From positions 12,152,001 to 12,216,000 of the forward strand of contig WHVY01000001.1 in NCBI GenBank assembly GCA_022266195.1: 64,000 nucleotides of DNA, written 5' to 3'. Each line of letters begins with the position of its first letter. Position 1 is the stretch's first letter. The position numbers and the translations under genes are program-made. Shown piece by piece: positions 58,076-64,000 of the stretch. The notes below the pieces were generated by a model. It ran no database searches. It saw only the letters and a program-made list of their open reading frames with translations, and was not told the DNA's origin. Source of the DNA: Tetranychus cinnabarinus. Lineage: Eukaryota; Arthropoda; Arachnida; Trombidiformes; Tetranychidae.

Positions 58076-58878
58076 TATAAAGTTAATGAAATCAATCTTT
58101 TAAAATTTTGTTAACAATTTAGTTTCAATCTTTTCCATTTTCATGTTCAAATCGTGAATTTTCATGTAAAGTACACCTCATGTAACAATGGATCTTAACA
58201 AAAAGTTAAAACCAATGAAAAATAGACACAAATTTCTATTCATCCGCAATCTTGAAACTCTCTGGTCTGTTCTGTGTAAAACCAACTAACCTTTAACATA
58301 AAAAGACGGCCATCAGCTGATGTCACATTAATCAGTGAAAGAAAAGATAATAATATTCCTTCCTTTTCCAATACGGAACTTTGGTTGAGCGATTCCATTG
58401 TGAATCCCATTTTTCATATTTTGATCACATTATTGTTGATGTTGATTTACACTGCTCTGCTTAAAGCTCATCATAATCCTGGAAGCAATTATGTATCCAA
58501 CCTTTCATGTATTTTCATTCATTTTAGCTTTAAATTATGGTTCGTTAGTTGTCCTTGCATATCCCGGTTGGTTACTGGGTGAGGAAAGGAAGAGAGATGA
58601 AGACTGGAATCTTTTGTCACTCATTTGGTTATTATTAACGAATCAACAACAATCAGAATACAACTCACAGAATTCAATTGAAACTCAGTTGTGTTCCCAT
58701 TCAACTTTTACTTTCAACTTGTATTCATTTCGTGCTCCATGTTGCTTCGCCAATATTTTTCAACCTGTTACTGCTTTCGATCTCCAATCTTATTTTGAAT
58801 ATTATCTTACATGCATGTAAACAATGATCCAATGATTAATTCATTTGTTATGTTCCTAAGTTTAGTTTACCATTGATC
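58076..58878. other. 5' flank of the esterase-like gene
   Basis: Two overlapping plus-strand reading frames (58385-58582 and 58491-58820) have no family signature and no splice link to the next gene; they may be 5' UTR. No TATA-like site was identified with confidence. Confidence 0.35.
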
Positions 58879-61800
58879 ATGAAACTAGATTCATGTAAAC
58901 TCTTTGATGGTCTCTTCTCGCAACATCCAAAGGATCCTTTGCTTTCTAAGTTGGTGTTAGTTTTGTTCATTTTGTTCATTCTGTTGACATGGCTTGTACC
59001 GTGTTACATGGGTCAATCAATTTACCCACAAGTTACTCTGAAACAAGGCATTTTAAGAGGAAGACCGATGAGAACGGAAGATGACAAAGAGTTCTTTGGA
59101 TTTCTTGGTATTCCTTATGCTAAACCACCGATCGGTCCTCTTCGATTTAAAGTAAGCTTTTTTGTCTTCGATTTTGTCTTTAAGTAAATTTATTTATCTG
59201 TTTAATTAGCAACCAGTACCACACCCAGGTTGGTCAGGTTTAGCTGATGCTTGGACTTATAAAGCAAGCTGTCCTCAATTGGATACTCGTGGTGTTGACA
59301 CTGGAAATGAAGATTGTCTTTATCTAAATGTTTACACTCCAAGTGTCGAGGTAATTGACCAACTTCATTAGTATTTGCCCAACTTGGAATCAATTTGGTC
59401 AATTAGTTTTTATGATATTAGTCATTAATTTAAACCTTTATTTCTTCAGCGAACTCCATTCAATAATTTTCTTTACCCAGTAATGGTTTTTATTGGAGCT
59501 GGTACTTTTGAAACTGGTGATAGCTCTTTATATGGACCTCAAAAGATTATGGATAAAGGAATCGTTTTGGTCACTTTTAATCATCGGATTGGTTTATTAG
59601 GTAATATATCCTAACATTAATTATTGCGAGTCTTAAAGTATGGTCTTAAATCGCATCAACTTCCTTCTATTTATTTCTGTTATCCTATTAGGCTTCTTGA
59701 GTTCAGACGATGAAAGTGCATCAGGTAATTGGGGATTATATGATCAATTATTGGTTTTGCAATGGATTAAAAGCAATATCGAGAGTTTCTCTGGCGACCC
59801 AAGTAGTGTTACCATTTTCGGACAAGGGGCTGGTGCAGCTTCCGTTTTCTTTCACCTTATATCGCCTCTGTCTAAAGGTAATCTAATCCATCTCATGAAA
59901 CATCAAGTTTTCTTGTTTTTACTCGTTGATTTACGGTTGATACACAATTGACACAAATGGGTAAAAACGGGTAAAAATAAATTTATTTCTGGTTTAGACT
60001 CTGTTTGTTTGTAAAGACATAAAAACTGAATCATTAGAGCTATTGACATGTTTTTCCAATCGGTAGTTTTCGAGAAAATGGAGAACAAAGTTGAAACTTC
60101 GATCACCTTTTATTCAATTACGAGAGCAGATTTTACAATGAAACTCATTGACCTGATGTAGATTTTGATGATCAAAGGCGATCGAAATTTCAACTTTGTA
60201 CTCCATTTTCTCGAAAACTGTCGATCAGAGAAACTTTTTATTAGCAAAAATGGAATCAGTTTTTATGTCCCTCAAAGCAAACAGGGTCTAGATTTGCAAG
60301 AAATTAATTTTTACCCGTTTTTGACCATTTGTTTTGCAGTATTTGTGTCAATTTGTGCATAAATGTTGCAATTGTGTTAGTTGTGTCTTTTTAGTTACAA
60401 CTCTGATTTATAATACCATTTTCTGATTTAGAATGCTTTGATCTTTCCTAAGGTTTATTTCACAAAGCAATTTTAGAAAGTGGTTCAGGTCTTTGCGATT
60501 GGGCTCTACAGTCAGATCCTTGGGACTATGCCGTGCAAATAGGCCAGCGCTTGAGATGCCCAATAACACCACGGGATACTTTAATAGAATGTCTTAGAGT
60601 TGTTCCAACACTCGATTTGCTACGAGCTCAAAGTAATGGTAAAGTAAGTGATTGCCTACTGACCATCGAATGTTATACTGCTTCTAAACTTATTTCATTC
60701 CATTAGATTCTAGGTGAATACCCAATAAAAACTGTACCAGTAGTTGAAAAAGGAACTACTAATAGATTCTTGCCACAGGATCCATGGCAGTTATTAACAA
60801 GTGGAATCGTGAACAGGGTTCCCGTTTTGATTGGATACAATACTCAAGAAACTCTTTTCTTTTATCCTGGTAATATCGACTTACTCTGACGAATGAAAAT
60901 GTCTCTAACTTTTCCTTTTCTTTTATCATTTCTTTAGAAATCGAACAAGCTTTTAGGGAAGAAAGTGGACGAGCTCATGAAAAATTGACCTCAGATTTCC
61001 TTGATTGCTGTACACCATTCAAAGGAAGGTCTAAGGAGCGAGTCGTACCTTTGATTCTTTATGAGTATTTCAATAAAATGGATCCATTCAATTCAACTCA
61101 GGTCGCTTCTAGATTTATTGATGTAAGGACAATTTAAAATATTCAATCCATTGTATTTGACTAATCTGTCTTTGATTTTTTCAGTTGTCAACCGATGCTC
61201 TATTTATTAGCTGTATTGATGAAACAGTTCGTATCCTTTGGGAGCTAAATTTACCTGTTTACCTTTACATTTTTGACTATCGTGGACAGAACAGTATGGT
61301 TGAACGAATTATCTCTAAAGCATTAATTCCTGTCGACACTGGACCTTCTCATGGAGATGAGTTATTTTATATATTTGATATGAAATTGGGAACCAGTCGT
61401 AATCAACCTTTCCGTGATAAAAAGGTTTCCCAAAGAATAACTTCTTTATGGACTGACTTCGCTAAATTTGGGTAAATATCGAACTCAACTCATTTCTCAT
61501 TCTTTTAGCAATTTATTAATCAATCCTTATCCAATTTGCCATCAACAGTTATGCTCCTAGGACAGTGACTCCAGAATATCCTCGTTGGAATAAATTCAAT
61601 ACCAATCATCCAACAGCTTTGTATATTGGCGGATCTCTAGGAAACATAAGCTTTACTAAAACTCGAGAGGCTCAATTTTGGTCAAAAAATTTGAAAAATT
61701 TATCAGGAATCAATCCTCACATGCTGGCTCGGATTCGGCAAGCCCGTCCTTTGTATAAAACACTTGCTTGGACTATGATTGGTGTTAGTCTGTCACTTCT

Positions 61801-61918
61801 AATCATGGTTATCCTACTGTTATCAATATTGTTTTACCAACGAAGATCTTCAAGCTTCAGAGCTGGATTACAGAATGGTTCGAGTCATACACCAACGGGC
61901 TCTTCTGGCCTTTATTAG
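58879..61918 (+). CDS. Carboxylesterase-like membrane adhesion protein, catalytically dead
   Basis: Nine exons: 58879-59151, 59210-59350, 59450-59600, 59692-59877, 60453-60643, 60707-60869, 60938-61122, 61185-61471, 61549-61918; 648 residues, frame closes. An N-terminal hydrophobic segment (LVLVLFILFILLTWLVPC) is a signal or anchor. The alpha/beta-hydrolase domain has FFGFLGIPYAKPPIGPLRF, EDCLYLNVYTP, GNWGLYDQLLVLQWIKSNIE and HGDEL (His of the triad). The nucleophile elbow, GESAG in active esterases, reads GQGAG, so the catalytic Ser is replaced by Gly. A TM helix near the C-terminus (WTMIGVSLSLLIMVILLLSI) and a short cytosolic tail follow. Dead cholinesterase-like domain plus TM is the plan of neuroligin, gliotactin and neurotactin-type adhesion proteins; which one cannot be settled by eye. 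Intron 4 holds a foldback repeat. Confidence 0.88.
59938..60362. repeat. Foldback element in intron 4 of the esterase-like gene
   Basis: Two arms of about 190 bases in inverted orientation: left TGACACAAATGGGTAAAAAC ... TTTTCGAGAAAATGGAG ... GAAACTTCGATC; right gatcgaaatttcaac ... ctccattttctcgaaaa ... gtcaatttgtgca. Identity between arms is moderate, with a central spacer near 60120-60165. The right arm also resembles the ends of the tandem repeats at 56-58 kb (ggcgatcgaagtttc, tttacccgttt, catttgtgtcaa), so all belong to one repeat family. It makes this intron about 575 bases, the longest of the gene. Confidence 0.75.
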
Positions 61919-62003
61919 AGAGTATTGTTATGAGAATACTGAATTTTCAAAGCTATTATCATATTATTTACAATTGTTTTCTATCTATTTTTGATGATTT
62001 CAG

Positions 62004-62203
62004 GGCCTGATTTGAGTAAAACTATTTGGAATGATTATTTTGGTCGAAATCGATTCCTTCCAAGAAGCAACCCAACAATTTCATCAATGTTTATCAGTTC
62101 GCCTGTTATTTTCAACACTCCAGACCATTTTGAATCAATTGCTGAACTATCGTCCGTTGGATCAAATGGAGATGATAAATCCCAAAGTTTCATTCAAAAT
62201 TGA
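62004..62203 (+). other. Possible alternative last exon of the esterase-like gene
   Basis: After a good acceptor (gatgatttcag) an open frame of 66 codons runs to a stop at 62203, with polyA signal AATAAAAAG at 62283. It would follow a weak donor at 61879 (AATG-gttcga) in the matching phase, replacing the last 13 residues with a longer Ser/Asn-rich tail. Adhesion proteins of this type often have variable tails. Without transcript data this is a weak call. Confidence 0.3.
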
Positions 62204-62563
62204 AAAAGATAATAATTTCACTTATTTCTTCATATGTTTAATACCCATGATGTAAATATAATAATCTGAGTTACCCATTTGAAATAAAAAGATATTTTGT
62301 AAATTCAAAAGCGCATTCAAAGTCAAATAATTTGATTAATTACGAGTTATAAAGACAAATGATTTACCCAGGATTTAACAATCCAGGATCGCAGGGAATG
62401 TCTCATCATATTCGCGAAAGCTCTTTCCACCAATTTAAATTGTTGCACAGATTTTAACTACAAATTAGGACATTAGCTAAGTATTTGTTTATAATTGAAT
62501 TCATTTGTTTTCCTTTGATTGGGTGCTTTAGAGACTAACTATTGGTAGATTAACATCGGTACC
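62204..62563. other. Spacer between the esterase-like and TPR genes
   Basis: Contains the AATAAAAAG polyA-type signal near 62283. No coding signal. Confidence 0.4.
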
Positions 62564-62990
62564 ATGGATTCAAGTAATGACGAGGAGCTGTTAAATTTTT
62601 CATTTGTCCGGCGTCCATCTAGTTATGGTTATTTTAATCAACCCTCAACTTACACATCACCTTCATCTTCATCTTCATCCCCATCTTCAACACCAACAAG
62701 CCCTTCGTCACCAACGTCTTTATCCTCTGCATCTTCATCTACTTCATCCAGCAACTCATTCAGTCTTTCCTCACTAAAAATGTTTCTCACCAATAATTAT
62801 CACAGTATCGCAAACTATGGGAATGATTTGGCTCAAGCTGGTTCCTATGAAAGAGCTATCGAGTATCTAAGTTTGGCCATATCTTTGAATTCATCTGATT
62901 ACCGACTCTATTATAATAGAGCTTTGTGTTATCAGAGACGAATGAGCTTGACAAAGCCTTCAAAGATATTAGTCGTACAACAGTAATTCA
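62564..62990 (+). pseudogene. Ser-rich TPR protein, frameshifted
   Basis: ATG at 62564 opens an acidic start (DSSNDEELLNFSF), a Ser/Pro/Thr-rich tract of about 50 residues and one TPR motif (YGNDLAQAGSYERAIEYLSL, then AISLNSSDYRLYYNRALCYQ). At about 62940 the frame shifts by one base: the frame in use ends after MSLTKPSKILVVQQ, while the +1 frame continues the expected second TPR helix (ELDKAFKDISRTTVI) to a gtaaat donor at 62991. This suggests a one-base deletion in a formerly functional gene, or a sequence error. Chaperone-adaptor type function would be typical of such TPRs, but none is claimed. Confidence 0.6.
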
Positions 62991-63369
62991 GTAAATGATT
63001 TTTTATTTATTATATCTTTTATTTTTCATCAGAGATAAAATGTTGTGAATAACACCAAATTTCACAATGAAATCTTTAGCTTGCTCTATTGGTGCATCTT
63101 TACCCTTCATTTACATTCTGGTGCTCAAATAAGCTTCGGTTTTCACCCTTTGCGTCGCGAATGGAAATACCTCTGCTGTGATTTAAACCAAAATAAAAAT
63201 AAAAATGATTGCATTAAAACACAATAAGATGTAAAGAGCTGAAAAAAGTTCTAAAAACTTTTCTATGGAAATTTGATGTTAAACGGAAATTTTGTGTATC
63301 AAATAATGACAATAAGTCTGAAATTTTTCTAAGTGAATATGCGATTTAATATGGTCAAGTTTTCGATTG
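62991..63369. other. Spacer between the TPR copies
   Basis: AT-rich. The start (TTTTTTATTTAT ... catcagagata) is repeated at 63378-63412, showing that the duplicated unit extends into this intron-like stretch. A short reading frame at 63045-63227 has no support. Confidence 0.4.
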
Positions 63370-63500
63370 GTGTTAATTTTTTATTTATCTTTTATTTTTC
63401 CATCAGAGATATAAATTCTAATTCCTGTAACTGCTTCTTAGAGAGGAATTAGTTTGACAAAGCTTTTAAGATATTAGTCGTACTAACGTTATAAGAAGTA
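63370..63500 (+). pseudogene. Second partial copy of the TPR region
   Basis: Repeats the end of the TPR reading frame (AGTTTGACAAAGCTTTTAAG, ATATTAGTCGTAC against AGCTTGACAAAGCCTTCAAA, ATATTAGTCGTAC) and the adjoining T-rich intron-like sequence. Too short and broken to encode anything. Confidence 0.6.
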
Positions 63501-63797
63501 ATCCCCTCCGGGGCAAAGGTAAGCCACCACGAACATTATTCCTTTTATTGAAATTCTTTTTTCTATGGCTGGTAAACTACTTAACCATTTAGTCCCACCC
63601 TTCGATTTAAACTGCTTAAATGACCTTAGGTAAAACGGCACTATCGTTCCTTTTGTTTTTCGTCACTTTCTCAAACCTCTAACAGTGAATAAGTTGATCT
63701 ACTGTCGTTTCTTCTTATCATCTCACTTCACTTTGACATTGTCATTTGTACCTTTGTGATTAATTCGACTGTATTACTTTTATTACTGTGCTCAATC
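63501..63797. other. 5' flank of the last gene
   Basis: Spacer with a CCCCTCCGGGGC short inverted repeat near 63505. Promoter of the next gene expected here; no TATA box recognised. Confidence 0.35.
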
Positions 63798-64000
63798 ATG
63801 TCACTTCGCTTTAATTTGGGTCAAGCTCTTGTTCGTGCTAGGCAACTCAAAGAAAAATCCCAGAATTCCGAAAGTGAAAAGGAGGCGCGTGCCGAACGGA
63901 TTGGAAAAATTTACGATGCGTTAATTGATTGTGGTTACGATGAAATCAAAGCTGGCTTCGCTTCGGAAAAATACCGTTCACTCGAGGAAGCTCTTGAAGG
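63798..64000 (+). CDS. N-terminus of an unknown gene, cut by the window end
   Basis: ATG at 63798 opens an uninterrupted frame to the window edge (67 codons): a short start MSLRFNLGQALVRARQLKEK, a charged, probably helical region (SESEKEARAERIGKIYDALI), then DCGYDEIKAGFASEKYRSLE. Codon use is less AT-rich than the flanks, and the frame stays open, so it is very likely coding. I do not recognise the family; no signal peptide is seen. The rest lies to the right of the window. Confidence 0.65.
   Translation, partial: MSLRFNLGQALVRARQLKEKSQNSESEKEARAERIGKIYDALIDCGYDEIKAGFASEKYRSLEEALE

Noticed and set aside
58385..58820. Two overlapping plus-strand frames of 65 and 109 codons
   Set aside because: No family signature and no in-frame splice to the esterase-like gene; treated as flank or 5' UTR.
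63045..63227. 60-codon plus-strand frame between the TPR copies
   Set aside because: No motif, no splice context, AT-rich.

Overview
The window is nuclear DNA of a compact, AT-rich animal genome. Genes are split by short GT-AG introns, and there are no operons, CRISPR arrays or ribosome binding sites. The gene content points to an arthropod: tyrosine hydroxylase with the arthropod-type N-terminus, a gustatory-receptor-like chemoreceptor, an ABC half-transporter that looks like the arthropod ABCH group, and several astacins. Small introns, lineage-specific tandem astacins and ABCH duplicates would fit a mite, possibly a spider mite; that placement is inference. No tRNA or rRNA gene was seen.

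Layout. 0-3.9 kb: the 3' coding exon of a Ral GTPase and an orphan four-TM protein. 5.8-17.4 kb: a minus-strand chromodomain-ankyrin (MPP8-like) gene whose first exon is separated from the rest by a 9.9 kb intron; two complete plus-strand genes, a chemoreceptor and tyrosine hydroxylase, lie inside that intron. 18.4-22.9 kb: a complete phospholipase C gamma (minus). 23.1-30.7 kb: a mitochondrial-type valyl-tRNA synthetase gene preceded by broken partial copies of itself, with a small secreted orphan between them. 31.5-33.8 kb: a peptide-type GPCR. 34.1-35.7 kb: an active-type astacin (minus). 38.5-41.3 kb: an anoctamin.

41.5-54.7 kb is the most unusual region. It is a tandem array of small secreted astacin-derived genes: three intact copies and one decayed copy. 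Their zinc-binding and catalytic residues are lost and the C-terminal half of the protease domain is gone. Each of the last three copies faces an ABC transporter in convergent orientation. Two of these ABC copies share one internal deletion; the last is a full 709-residue gene. An apparently active astacin, two short inverted-repeat elements and a 213-residue intronless orphan ORF are embedded in the array. I regard this pseudo-protease family as the best candidate for a previously undescribed system.

54.7-64 kb: a three-copy tandem repeat, a membrane-anchored carboxylesterase-like adhesion protein lacking the catalytic serine (a foldback repeat related to the tandem repeat sits in one intron), a frameshifted TPR gene with a second partial copy, and the start of one more gene at the right edge.

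Exon boundaries were found by reading splice sites by eye. Reading-frame closure was checked arithmetically for every multi-exon gene listed as complete. No database search was run, so names rest on motif recognition.
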